From: Treponema sp.
Lineage (GTDB): Bacteria > Spirochaetota > Spirochaetia > Treponematales > Treponemataceae
Direction: 5' to 3'
Assembly: GCA_023231445.1 (NCBI GenBank)
Contig: JALNVF010000035.1
Coordinates: forward strand, 1 to 24,685
Length of the DNA stretch: 24,685 bases
Shown piece after piece: positions 7,701 through 16,039 of the stretch; the first letter of the stretch is position 1; every line of letters starts with the position of its first letter. The notes beneath the pieces were generated by a model. It saw only the letters and a program-made list of their open reading frames with translations. It made no database searches and was not told where the DNA came from. The position numbers and the translations under genes were made by a program.

Positions 7701-10019
7701 TATGTTGAGAAAGCATATGAAAACAACCGGAACATCTATGCAGACCGGCTGCACAACAGCGATACACAATATAATCCAAAGGCCTATGGGGCGATCGGAG
7801 AGACGACCAGCGGGAACCTTGCCGATAAAGCGGCAGAAATAAGCAGCCTAAAAGGATGGAACCGGAAGAAGTATGATAAAACGGCCGGCGGAAGAGCGTT
7901 TATAGCTGACTGCATAGAACAATGCGGACTAAGCGGAGTAACGGGAAGTCCCGCATTCGAAAAACTGCTTACGGATAAAGATTCCCTTGAAGAACTGACG
8001 GAATATGTACCGGAACTGAGCAAGGTACGCAGAGGAGATATATTAACCGAGCTTGTAGCAGAAAGTGACGGGATAATGGAAAACACCGGAATAGTGACAG
8101 TAGCAGACGGTACCGGAAGTACGGACAAGATAAAAGTCGTGTGGCTGAGGAGCGGTCGCCGCTATGTAGAAACGAGTACACTGAGTGAATTTGGAAAGGA
8201 CGTGAATAAGATACGGTGCAGAAGACTTATGCAAAAGACGGCCAGCACAGGTACATATACCCAGGCAGAAAGCTGGGACATACTTGACAGAACACCAGTA
8301 AGTGCAGAGTTCAGCATAGGGAGTATGCGGGAGGCGAACCAGCATGGCGGCGGAAACTGGCGCTGGATACCAAATACGGGGGAATATTTAGTACTGAGAA
8401 GGCTGAATGTCCAGCTGAAAAACCGCAGCGGGATGAAACTGAAACCTGTGACAGGAAGTTCGTACAACATAAAGCTGGCTGGAGCATATGACAGAATCGT
8501 AAAGGCAGATACAACCACAGGAGAAAGTACAGCACCAGCCAGTCCTGGAAATATAGATAACAATAAGGCGTCATCGTTTGAAGTGGCGTTTCTTGAAACA
8601 AGCTATACAGTAACGCCCAAAGGAAAGATGAGCAGTACGGAACCGGACGGCAGCGACAAAAAACTATACAGCTTCAGTCTTACGGCAGGAACGGATCCAG
8701 TGATGCATATAAGCGCAGCAGGGAGATTATGTACACCGGACGGAAAAGAGGCAGCGATAGGGATACGACCGGAGAGTGCGGAGAAAGCATATCCTGGGGA
8801 TGATTTAATTCTTACGTTTACGGCAGAGGATAAGAAAGGGAAAGGCCCGAAGCTCACCATTCAGGCGAAGGCCAGTGATTACATAGCGGTATACGACAAG
8901 AAACTGCTGTGGCGGGCAAACTCCTATATAAAGAAGCAGGAGGCGGCACTGGGTAACATGGATTGGAACAATGCACACCCGTGGACAGGAGAAGAAGGAT
9001 ACGGAGCTAACGACTGGCTTGGGACAGATAACTCGACAGGAGATAACAAAGGTGGACAGGGAACAATTTTGTCATGGACAAGATGGAATGACAATGAGCA
9101 GGTGGATAAAACAGTAGCGTACGGGTGGGGGTGCTGGGACAGTGTATCGGATTTTAACAGCAAACTTACAGCACAGAGCAACGCTATAGAGGTAAAGAGA
9201 AATACAGATACAACATACTCCCAGCTGAACTGGGTGGAAGGACAGACAACGGCACCGGGCACGAGCTGGCATAATTATTTATTCGGGCAGCGAAAGATAG
9301 AGGTTGGTCAGACAACAAAAGACGGTGTCTCCGTAAATTATAATTACTACAAGTATGGAACAGCAGCGGCAGGAGTTTTGCAGCATCAGTATGTATCGAC
9401 AAGCCTTATAACAGTACCGGGATTTTCAACGTTTATGGCTTTTAACGGCACCTCTGCAGGCAATACAAATAACATTAATAATATAAACTACGCAAGTATC
9501 AGTGGTAATGCAAACAGCCCGTTCAGCGGCAGTTATCATCCTGACCAGACAGATTATACAAGCGGAATAGACTGTTCAGGATTTGCGACAGAGGTAGCAG
9601 ACTACAAAGGCAATCCGTACGGGATAGGAAATACAAAACTGAGTACTGGTGATTTTTGTAATACATACGGAAAAGCGTTTTATGAAGATATGCAAACAAA
9701 TTCGAATGGAAATGAAATTCCCATTCCATGGGATTTGAAAAATGATGCAAACCTTCAGTCAATTCTATCCTGTGCGGTACCGGGGGATTTACTGGTAATT
9801 TCAGGGGATCATGTGGTAATCATCCAGGACCTTACCTATGAAGAAGGAAAGGAAGATGCCGAAGGGAATCCATATATAGACAACTACGCAGATGTCGATG
9901 TCATACATTCGACGCAGGGAGGAAAAAATCAGGAAAAAGAATGGGATGTCCAGTGTGGTACGTGGGACGATTTAGGAACGACAAAAAAATTGAATTACAG
10001 ACTGCGGAGATACAAATGA
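7701..10019 (+). CDS. Modular NlpC/P60-domain protein, cassette 1 (5'-truncated)
   Basis: The frame is open from the gspD junction; there is no start codon until ATG 8076, so the gene is probably truncated. Parts in order: a region with GGRAFIADCIEQCG, VRRGDIL and ENTGIVT (7860-8100) that looks like a degenerate NlpC/P60 fold; the shared module RTPVSAEFSIGS (from 8288) and a beta-rich region; GIRPESAEKAYPGDD (from 8758); the linker DYIAVYDKKLLWRAN (from 8878) and DWNNAHPW; and a C-terminal NlpC/P60 domain with GIDCSGFA (Cys500, counted from 8076), VPGDLLV and GDHVVII (His579). Such enzymes cleave peptidoglycan peptides. It ends in YRLRRYK, and its stop overlaps the partner gene as ATGA. The peptidase domain differs from the other cassettes while the upstream modules match, as in polymorphic toxins; a toxin role is inferred. 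Confidence 0.72.
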   Translation, partial: YVEKAYENNRNIYADRLHNSDTQYNPKAYGAIGETTSGNLADKAAEISSLKGWNRKKYDKTAGGRAFIADCIEQCGLSGVTGSPAFEKLLTDKDSLEELTEYVPELSKVRRGDILTELVAESDGIMENTGIVTVADGTGSTDKIKVVWLRSGRRYVETSTLSEFGKDVNKIRCRRLMQKTASTGTYTQAESWDILDRTPVSAEFSIGSMREANQHGGGNWRWIPNTGEYLVLRRLNVQLKNRSGMKLKPVTGSSYNIKLAGAYDRIVKADTTTGESTAPASPGNIDNNKASSFEVAFLETSYTVTPKGKMSSTEPDGSDKKLYSFSLTAGTDPVMHISAAGRLCTPDGKEAAIGIRPESAEKAYPGDDLILTFTAEDKKGKGPKLTIQAKASDYIAVYDKKLLWRANSYIKKQEAALGNMDWNNAHPWTGEEGYGANDWLGTDNSTGDNKGGQGTILSWTRWNDNEQVDKTVAYGWGCWDSVSDFNSKLTAQSNAIEVKRNTDTTYSQLNWVEGQTTAPGTSWHNYLFGQRKIEVGQTTKDGVSVNYNYYKYGTAAAGVLQHQYVSTSLITVPGFSTFMAFNGTSAGNTNNINNINYASISGNANSPFSGSYHPDQTDYTSGIDCSGFATEVADYKGNPYGIGNTKLSTGDFCNTYGKAFYEDMQTNSNGNEIPIPWDLKNDANLQSILSCAVPGDLLVISGDHVVIIQDLTYEEGKEDAEGNPYIDNYADVDVIHSTQGGKNQEKEWDVQCGTWDDLGTTKKLNYRLRRYK

Positions 10020-11248
10020 AAAGACAAGAAATAGCAATTTATTTATTATTATTATTTAGTATGACATCAGTCTCTGGAGTAGAAGTTGAGAAAGAGGGGA
10101 ATATAGAAGGGCTACGATATAAAGAGGGAATAGCAGGAGGCCCTGATAGTCCGAATGCTTTTTTTGTGGATGAAGTAAAACAAGAATATGAAATAGAGAA
10201 TAACAGTGAAACAGCATATACCGTATATGAATACAAAGCTGGTAAGTTTGAAGGAAAAGAGAAGCGACCATATGAGTCTACATGGATGGTAAATTTTATT
10301 CGGCTGCAGGATTATATGATAGGCTATAGTGGCAATTTACGGATTACTAAGAATAATAAGGTTACATTACCTTATAATATTATAGAAGCAGGCCCTGGAA
10401 TTTCGTTTATAGTAAAAGACGGGAAGGGGGGGTACATGGTGTATTACGAGGGCCCGGGAGCGGTGGATACAGACGGAACGATATATAACAGTGCAGATGC
10501 GATGGATTTTCTGAAGAAGCAGTATCCTGAGAAATATGCGGAGAGTGAAAAGCGTGCGGAAGAACTGGGGTTAGGAGAGGCATTCAGGGAAAATAATGTA
10601 CTTGTATGGGGGCAGACGTATTATTCGACACCGGAAGAACTTGATAAATTTTGGACGCCCAAGGGACAGACGTTCCCGAGTAACGATCAGATTCAATATG
10701 ATGAACAGGGGAATGCATATCAATGTCACTTATGGATGGAAATAAAAGAGAAATATGGTTATATACATTATGATTTAGTATGTATTAATACCGATGGAAA
10801 ACAGATTATAAAAAAGAATTTAGCAGAGTCAAGTGAAATCCTGACTAATGGAGAGGGTTCCCATTCCTGGTATGTCGGCTTCGGGGGGAACATCTATTAC
10901 TACGTAGCGGGAGACTCGTATACGGAAGTATTCCGTATCAGGCGTACATGGGGAGAACCGGACTTATATTCGATGGCAATAAACGGGTATACGGACGACA
11001 GCTACGGAAAGTACGTGAAGGAAACACTTGGCAAAATGAGCAGAAGCGATCTGCGACTGCTTCGTAATACGATATTTGCCCTGTACGGATATACGTTCAA
11101 GAGCGATGATTTGGCAAAGTACTTTAACGATGAAGTATGGTATACAGCGGATGGAACGAATACAACGGGAGATATAGAAGCATCTCTTCCGGAGAACAGG
11201 AAAGCACTGCTTACGATGGTACAGAAAGCAGAAAAGGTTGCAAAGTAG
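10016..11248 (+). CDS. Secreted partner of cassette 1, YARHG-like C-terminus; putative immunity protein
   Basis: The start is ATG 10016, overlapping the toxin-like gene by ATGA, with GGAGA at 10006-10010. The longer frame from 9941 lies within the upstream gene and is rejected. The N-terminus (MKRQEIAIYLLLLFSMTSVSG) is a signal peptide, so the mature protein, about 390 residues, acts outside the cytoplasm. The middle is beta-rich with repeated aromatic and glycine turns, and includes YVGFGGNIYYYV, which parallels the cassette 3 partner. The end (LRLLRNTIFALYGYTFKSDDL, then YFNDEVWY) matches the YARHG domain pattern. A periplasmic location fits an inhibitor of a peptidoglycan peptidase, but no catalytic or inhibitory residue can be named; a lipid-free envelope accessory protein is the alternative. 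Confidence 0.7.
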   Translation: MKRQEIAIYLLLLFSMTSVSGVEVEKEGNIEGLRYKEGIAGGPDSPNAFFVDEVKQEYEIENNSETAYTVYEYKAGKFEGKEKRPYESTWMVNFIRLQDYMIGYSGNLRITKNNKVTLPYNIIEAGPGISFIVKDGKGGYMVYYEGPGAVDTDGTIYNSADAMDFLKKQYPEKYAESEKRAEELGLGEAFRENNVLVWGQTYYSTPEELDKFWTPKGQTFPSNDQIQYDEQGNAYQCHLWMEIKEKYGYIHYDLVCINTDGKQIIKKNLAESSEILTNGEGSHSWYVGFGGNIYYYVAGDSYTEVFRIRRTWGEPDLYSMAINGYTDDSYGKYVKETLGKMSRSDLRLLRNTIFALYGYTFKSDDLAKYFNDEVWYTADGTNTTGDIEASLPENRKALLTMVQKAEKVAK

Positions 11249-11258
11249 ATTACAGAGA

Positions 11259-11295
11259 ACCTCTAAAAATTCACTTTCGGTGACTTTTTAGAGGT
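11259..11295 (+). terminator. Strong hairpin after the cassette 1 partner gene
   Basis: ACCTCTAAAAA and TTTTTAGAGGT form an 11-bp perfect stem, continued after one mismatch by TCAC/GTGA around a TTTCG loop. It starts 11 bases after the stop at 11248. There is no terminal T run, though the downstream arm begins TTTTTA. It could terminate either strand, or be a small palindromic repeat. Neither cassette 2 nor cassette 3 has this hairpin. Confidence 0.6.
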
Positions 11296-11329
11296 GCCGT
11301 CGAGTTTTAAGAGTTTTCCTGTAAACAAA

Positions 11330-11391
11330 CAGACTGATTGGTAAATACGAATCAGCACCATCCTGCAGTCAGTTCCGGCGGCGCAGGGTGG
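11330..11391 (+). repeat. 62-bp conserved block, copy 1
   Basis: This block matches 17347-17408 with about four substitutions and no gaps. It contains CTGATT and AATCAG as a small hairpin and outer GACTG/CAGTC pairing. It ends 32 bases before the tandem-hairpin element at 11424; the second copy ends 29 bases before the element at 17438. The intervening bases are much less alike. It may be the left part of a larger repeat unit. The minus strand keeps an open reading frame (TDCRM, LIR, YQSVC) in both copies, which I do not regard as proof of coding. Confidence 0.7.
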
Positions 11392-13364
11392 TTTCTTATT
11401 TTCTCGTGCAGCAGGGTGTGGGCGGGTTTTGCGAAGCGAAACCCGGGAAGCAAGCCTGCGGAGCAGGATTGCGGCGAACACCAGTAAGTGCAGAGTTCAG
11501 CATAGGGAGTATGCGGGAGGCGAACCAGCATGGCGGCGGAAACTGGCGCTGGATACCAAATACCGGAGAGTACTTAGTACTGGGAGATATAAAGGTTACT
11601 ATGAAGAACCGTGGCGGAATGAAACTTCTGTCGTCAGAAGATGCTGAATATGAAGTAACACTAGCCGGAGCATATGACCGTGAATATAATTCAGATAAAG
11701 CGGCTCAGGGAAATATATATAACAATACAGGAACAGGTTTTACGGCTGTAGTGCTTGATCAGGGAGACAGTGCAAAAATTTTGTCGAACGGAACACTTTC
11801 AGACGGAAGTAAGACGACGGTTGTAGAAAATGGGAAGACAGTAGAACGATACCGATATAAATATACGGGAGGCCAGCCGTTCAGCAAAAAGAGAAGCGGG
11901 GTGCTGGTAACAGCAGCAGGGGGAGATGTACGGCTTGGAATACGGCCGGATAAAGCAGATGATGCATATGCAGGGGATGATCTGCTGCTTATATTCAAAG
12001 TGAAAAGTAAAAACAGCAGAGGAACAGTGTTATCCGAGAATGATTTCAGAGTACAGGACAGCGATTACATAGCAGTGTACGACAAGAAGCTGTTATGGAG
12101 GGCGAATCTGTATATGGACAAACCCGAGACGGCGTTAGGTAACATAGACTGGAATGATGCACATCCGTGGACAGGAGAAGAAGGGTACGGAGCAAACGAG
12201 TGGAATATACCTGAGGCTGGTTACACGGGACAGGCAGGAGGGCAGATAATTTCGCTACCGTCAACAAAATGGCATTATGGGAGCAAAAATGCAGACCATA
12301 TAATCAGGAAATCTGTATCATATGATCATCAGGGGTGGGATGATCCATTTTCATATAAGGAAAAGATAAAAGAGCAGGAAGAACTTCTGAACCAGTGGTA
12401 TACATCAGATGGAAAAAAATTCAGCAAACCAATATATAAATGGCCTGCGAATACAACACTTTTTTTAACAGTAGGGGCATACAGTGCGTATATGGGAGAA
12501 GCTGCAGATGGAATAGCAAAGCTTTCGGTAGCGAAAGATGAGTATGACCGGTTGAGGACGAATACAGCAAAGAGATGGAACAAAGATTTGGCAAGCCTGA
12601 AAAGTTACCAAAAACAGGTATTTGGAAAAGACTACGGGAGTAACGTAAGCCCGTATGTAACGGCCGGAGCTGATAATACCGGCGGCGGCGGTACGGGATT
12701 TGTTCCATCGTTTATGACGGGTGTAATACATACTATACCGACAGGGAGCGGAGAGAGTGTAACGTTAGACGGAAAAGAACTGTATCCATACATACCGGGA
12801 CTGAGTGATTCTCTTATGAGCGGATATACTTATCCATCAAAACTGATAGGAAAAATAACGGCAGGAACGGACTGTCTTGGATTTGTCCAGCGGAGCCATG
12901 CGTGGAAGAAATCGCCATATAAAGCGATAGGAAGCGGAGCAGAGACAAATGATTACCGGAAGAAACCAATATACTGGACGTCAGCAGATTCAGATATACC
13001 GGTTACAGCAATGTCAAGATTTTACAGCAATGACTGCTCTTCAGTGATTTGCAATTATGTCGGAAAAGATATTGATAATACGTTGACTACAGATAATCTG
13101 ACGGACACGATTACTGTATATGATGAGTTTAAATATCTGGTGCCAGGAGATGTTGTGTACTATACTAACAATTCACAACACATAATGATAGTGAGCGGGA
13201 TACAGGCAGCAAGCGGCCCTGACGGAAGGTATGTGAGCTCTGATATCACACTTTTTGAAAGTGTTTATCATGATGGTGACAGTGTATATGGAGTTGTAAA
13301 TGAGAGAACCGCAGCAAAACTTTCAAAATGGGGTAAAGAATGGATAGTAAGAAGGGAAAAATGA
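11388..13364 (+). CDS. Modular NlpC/P60-domain protein, cassette 2
   Basis: The first usable start is GTG 11388; homology to cassette 1 begins only at residue 30 (RTPVSAEFSIGS), immediately after the tandem-hairpin element, so the first 29 residues are translated repeat sequence and the true N-terminus is missing. Then follow the module with NWRWIPNTGEYLVL, a beta-rich region diverged from cassette 1, GIRPDKADDAYAGDD, DYIAVYDKKLLWRAN, DWNDAHPW, and a C-terminal NlpC/P60 domain with GTDCLGF (Cys496), VPGDVVYY and SQHIMIV (His598). It ends in WIVRREK. This is a likely cell-wall peptidase. Near-identity to cassette 1 at DNA level is confined to the shared modules. The stop overlaps the next gene as ATGA. 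No ribosome site is evident before GTG 11388, so it may be silent. Confidence 0.7.
   Translation: MVSYFLVQQGVGGFCEAKPGKQACGAGLRRTPVSAEFSIGSMREANQHGGGNWRWIPNTGEYLVLGDIKVTMKNRGGMKLLSSEDAEYEVTLAGAYDREYNSDKAAQGNIYNNTGTGFTAVVLDQGDSAKILSNGTLSDGSKTTVVENGKTVERYRYKYTGGQPFSKKRSGVLVTAAGGDVRLGIRPDKADDAYAGDDLLLIFKVKSKNSRGTVLSENDFRVQDSDYIAVYDKKLLWRANLYMDKPETALGNIDWNDAHPWTGEEGYGANEWNIPEAGYTGQAGGQIISLPSTKWHYGSKNADHIIRKSVSYDHQGWDDPFSYKEKIKEQEELLNQWYTSDGKKFSKPIYKWPANTTLFLTVGAYSAYMGEAADGIAKLSVAKDEYDRLRTNTAKRWNKDLASLKSYQKQVFGKDYGSNVSPYVTAGADNTGGGGTGFVPSFMTGVIHTIPTGSGESVTLDGKELYPYIPGLSDSLMSGYTYPSKLIGKITAGTDCLGFVQRSHAWKKSPYKAIGSGAETNDYRKKPIYWTSADSDIPVTAMSRFYSNDCSSVICNYVGKDIDNTLTTDNLTDTITVYDEFKYLVPGDVVYYTNNSQHIMIVSGIQAASGPDGRYVSSDITLFESVYHDGDSVYGVVNERTAAKLSKWGKEWIVRREK
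11424..11475 (+). repeat. Tandem-hairpin element, copy 1
   Basis: Hairpin 1 is GGGTTT(T)GC-GAA-GC(G)AAACCC, 11424-11444. Linker GGGAA follows. Hairpin 2 is GCAAGCCTGC-GGA-GCAGGATTGC, 11450-11472, with one G/A mismatch. The unit ends in GGC and the next base opens homology to cassette 1 (RTPVSAEF). Stem bases differ from the other copies but keep pairing. There is no T run, so it is not an intrinsic terminator. Confidence 0.75.
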
Positions 13365-14293
13365 AGAAGACATATTTGTTATGCATAATGCTATGTGCGG
13401 GAGCGTATTGTTTTGCCCAGAATGAGAATGAGGGGAACATCTATCCGTTAATAAAAGTAGCAGAGTTCGAAAATAAAAATGCACAGGGATATTTTTATCT
13501 ACGTAAACAGAACGAAATAGCTGCGCAGGATGATTTTACCGGCAATTACATTATGTATGATGAAAAAGGAAATCTGATAGTCTTTCAGGATGATTCAGGC
13601 CGGATGATATTCTATGATAAGGATTATAAAGTCAGAAATGAAATACAGACGAGTTTGAAAGAGAGTCCTTTTATAGTAACGTATCAAAATGAGAAAATTC
13701 TTTTTAATGATTTAACAGCCCGTTTATATTTGCTGTCACGAGATGGAAGAATGATATTTTCTGTAAATTTTTTTGATATGGGACTGCCAAGAATAGGATT
13801 AACAAGTGCGTATTATGATGAAGACAGCGATGTCTTATTTTTTATAGATGACAGTTATAAGATGCACAGTATACTGCATCCGGAAATGGATGAAGCAGAG
13901 AACAGAAAAAACTACAGAGATCCGGAAGAGACCGTAAAACTGTTTGAAGCGGACAGTGGTGTTGATTTACACGGTTTGACAAGAGATGAGAAAGGAAGAA
14001 TCTTCAAGAATGGAAAATATATTGGTCCAAATTTTACACCTGTTGTAGGAAAATACAGATATGAATGGTCGCCCCGTTCGTTAGGTATTAGTGATGGATA
14101 TAAGTTATTACTGGCGAGTAGGATTCAGTTTCCTGTAACTGTTGATGAAATATATGAAAGTACCGCGGTCTATCCAAGCGGAGATATCTATATACTCAGA
14201 TACAATACAAAGGTAAATAAACATATTCTGTACAAGATCGAAAATACATGGGATAAAGATGCGAAAAGTGCATGGGAAAATAAACAGAACTGA
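13361..14293 (+). CDS. Secreted propeller-like partner of cassette 2; putative immunity protein
   Basis: The start is ATG 13361, overlapping the cassette 2 stop by ATGA with GAAGGG five bases upstream. The longer frame from 13340 is rejected. MKKTYLLCIMLCAGAYCFAQ is a signal peptide with probable cleavage after FAQ. The 310-residue protein is made of short beta hairpins with repeated DG/GK turns (YDEKGNLIVF, DSGRMIFYDKD, SRDGRMIF, YPSGDIYIL), as in a beta propeller. The stretch around 13990-14080 (KGRIFKNGKY, GKYRYEW) corresponds to the cassette 3 partner (GLLYRNGILW, GKYEYEY), so the two are related. It has no added C-terminal domain. Its role as periplasmic inhibitor of the adjacent peptidase is inferred from pairing, overlap and export signal. 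Confidence 0.68.
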   Translation: MKKTYLLCIMLCAGAYCFAQNENEGNIYPLIKVAEFENKNAQGYFYLRKQNEIAAQDDFTGNYIMYDEKGNLIVFQDDSGRMIFYDKDYKVRNEIQTSLKESPFIVTYQNEKILFNDLTARLYLLSRDGRMIFSVNFFDMGLPRIGLTSAYYDEDSDVLFFIDDSYKMHSILHPEMDEAENRKNYRDPEETVKLFEADSGVDLHGLTRDEKGRIFKNGKYIGPNFTPVVGKYRYEWSPRSLGISDGYKLLLASRIQFPVTVDEIYESTAVYPSGDIYILRYNTKVNKHILYKIENTWDKDAKSAWENKQN

Positions 14294-14323
14294 GCATATT
14301 GCAGTGTAAAAAATACCCGTGTT

Positions 14324-14391
14324 CGTGAATTACAGGCGGCGTGTGCCGGCTGTAATTCACGGGAAGCAAGACTGCGGAGCAGTATTGCGGC
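14324..14391 (+). repeat. Tandem-hairpin element, copy 2
   Basis: Hairpin 1 has a perfect 12-bp stem CGTGAATTACAG/CTGTAATTCACG (14324-14361) with inner GGC-GTGT-GCC. After a short GGAA linker, hairpin 2 is GCAAGACTGC-GGA-GCAGTATTGC (14366-14388), then GGC. Stem 1 shares almost no sequence with copies 1 and 3 although hairpin 2 matches copy 3 exactly. It starts 31 bases after the stop of the upstream partner gene and runs straight into the cassette 3 frame. Confidence 0.75.
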
Positions 14392-16039
14392 TGACAGTAC
14401 CAAAACAGCAGAAGGGAATATCTACAACAATAAGGCAGAGAGTTTTGATATAGCACTGCTGGAAGAAGACAATACGGCAGAGAGCAGCGGGAAGCTGTAC
14501 AATCCGCACGAGAACAGTAATAAAAAAAGACAGTATGATTTTGAGGTAACGGAAGGAACGATGCCTGAACTTATTACAGACATAAACGGAAACATCGTCA
14601 CAGCGTCCGGGAAAAAGGTATGGCTGGGGATACGACCGGAGAGTGCGGAGAAAGAATATCCTGGGGATGATTTAATTCTTACGTTTACGGCAGAGGATAA
14701 GAAAGGGAAAGGCCGGGAGCTCACTATTCAGGCGAAGGCCAGTGATTACATAGCGGTATACGACAAGAAACTGCTGTGGCGGGCAAATCTGTACATATAC
14801 AAAAAAGAATCGGCACTGGGAGATATAGACTGGAACGATGCGCACCCGTGGAATGTACCGCCGGCAGCTGGGGTAGAGCAGGAAGATGCACGGCCCAAGT
14901 CGTGGAGTGCTGCATGGGGGTACAATGAATGGAACAGGAAGTATGACGGGAGCCAGACGGCAAACAGTCTGAGCGGACTTGCAGCTGGCAATGGGGGACA
15001 GGTAGTGACGTTTCCAGAGTTTACTCCGCTGAGGACAATACCGGCAGGTAATGAAACAAATCCGACAGCAGGAAATGTAATTGGAAAAACGGTAGCATAC
15101 AGTTATCCTGATCATCCGGAAGAAAAACCAGATGACAGTAAAGGTGATGCGGGAAGCATGGACAGTCCGTTTGATTTTGTGTGGAAGATGGAAAAACAAA
15201 AATCATTGTTGGCATCAGCATATGATACATCAGGAGATGTAAAAATAGCATCGGGTACGTCATCGTGGGACGACACAAAAAGTCCTAAAAATAGATGGAA
15301 TAAATACAAGAGAGGAACGACAGCAGGACAGGCGTTTATACCCAGTCTGGGATTATATTACGGAGCGAGGCATCTTGGATTTTCAACTACATCTGATGAG
15401 GACGGACTTCCCTCTGATACGGCCAGTACATGGAACTGGAAGTATACGTTTGAAGCAGGAACAGATTGTGTAGGCTTTTCACAGCGAGCGGCATCATATA
15501 AAGGGAGAAAATACTCATGGTGGAGTTTACCCAGAGGAATAATGGAAACGGGAAATACAGATTATAATACGGTACAGGATGGATATGGAAAAAATGATGA
15601 AAAAAGAAATTTTGTACGGGCAACAGGTATATATACTATAAACTCATGGAATATTATTAATAAGAATCGTACAGATGCTGCTACAGCAGAAAACTTAATT
15701 GAACTAAAAAAAGTGGTTCCCGGAGATATATGGGTAAAATATAAAGTCGCAGTGAATGTACAGGATACGAATAAAGATACAATTCCCGCACATATAGCAA
15801 TAGTAGCGTATGTACCGCCGAATGCATCCGAATTGTCCGCTTCAGAGTTAATGAATCAGATAATTCTGGTAGAGGCAGAGTATAATAATAAGATAAAGAC
15901 TGTGATAAAAGTGTTGAGTATAGGGGATTATAATAATAATCATTTGGTGAGTTCAAGAGAAATCTATCCAGGAATAAGTTTTATGAAAGGCTCTCTTGAT
16001 CTGCATTGTGATTCATGGGCAATAAGGAGATTAAAATGA
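14392..16039 (+). CDS. Modular NlpC/P60-domain protein, cassette 3 (no proper start)
   Basis: Homologous coding starts directly after the hairpin element (DSTKTAEGNIYNNKAESF). The frame is open back to the stop codon of the upstream partner gene, yet contains no ATG, GTG or TTG before ATG 14561, which lies inside a conserved module. Cassette 1 has more than 200 further residues ahead of this point, so this is an N-truncated copy. Modules are GIRPESAEKEYPGDD, DYIAVYDKKLLWRAN, DWNDAHPW, a variable middle, then an NlpC/P60 domain with GTDCVGF (Cys303 from 14561), VPGDIWV and PAHIAIV (His411). It ends in SWAIRRLK. DNA from 14392 to about 14700 is almost identical to the fragment at 17489. The stop overlaps the next gene as ATGA. 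It is a probable wall peptidase and possibly a silent cassette. Confidence 0.68.

Noticed and set aside
11263..11481. Minus-strand protein shared by the two 62-bp blocks (TDCRM...YQSVC)
   Set aside because: The similarity is fully explained by DNA conservation of the block; there is no start, ribosome site or conserved extension.
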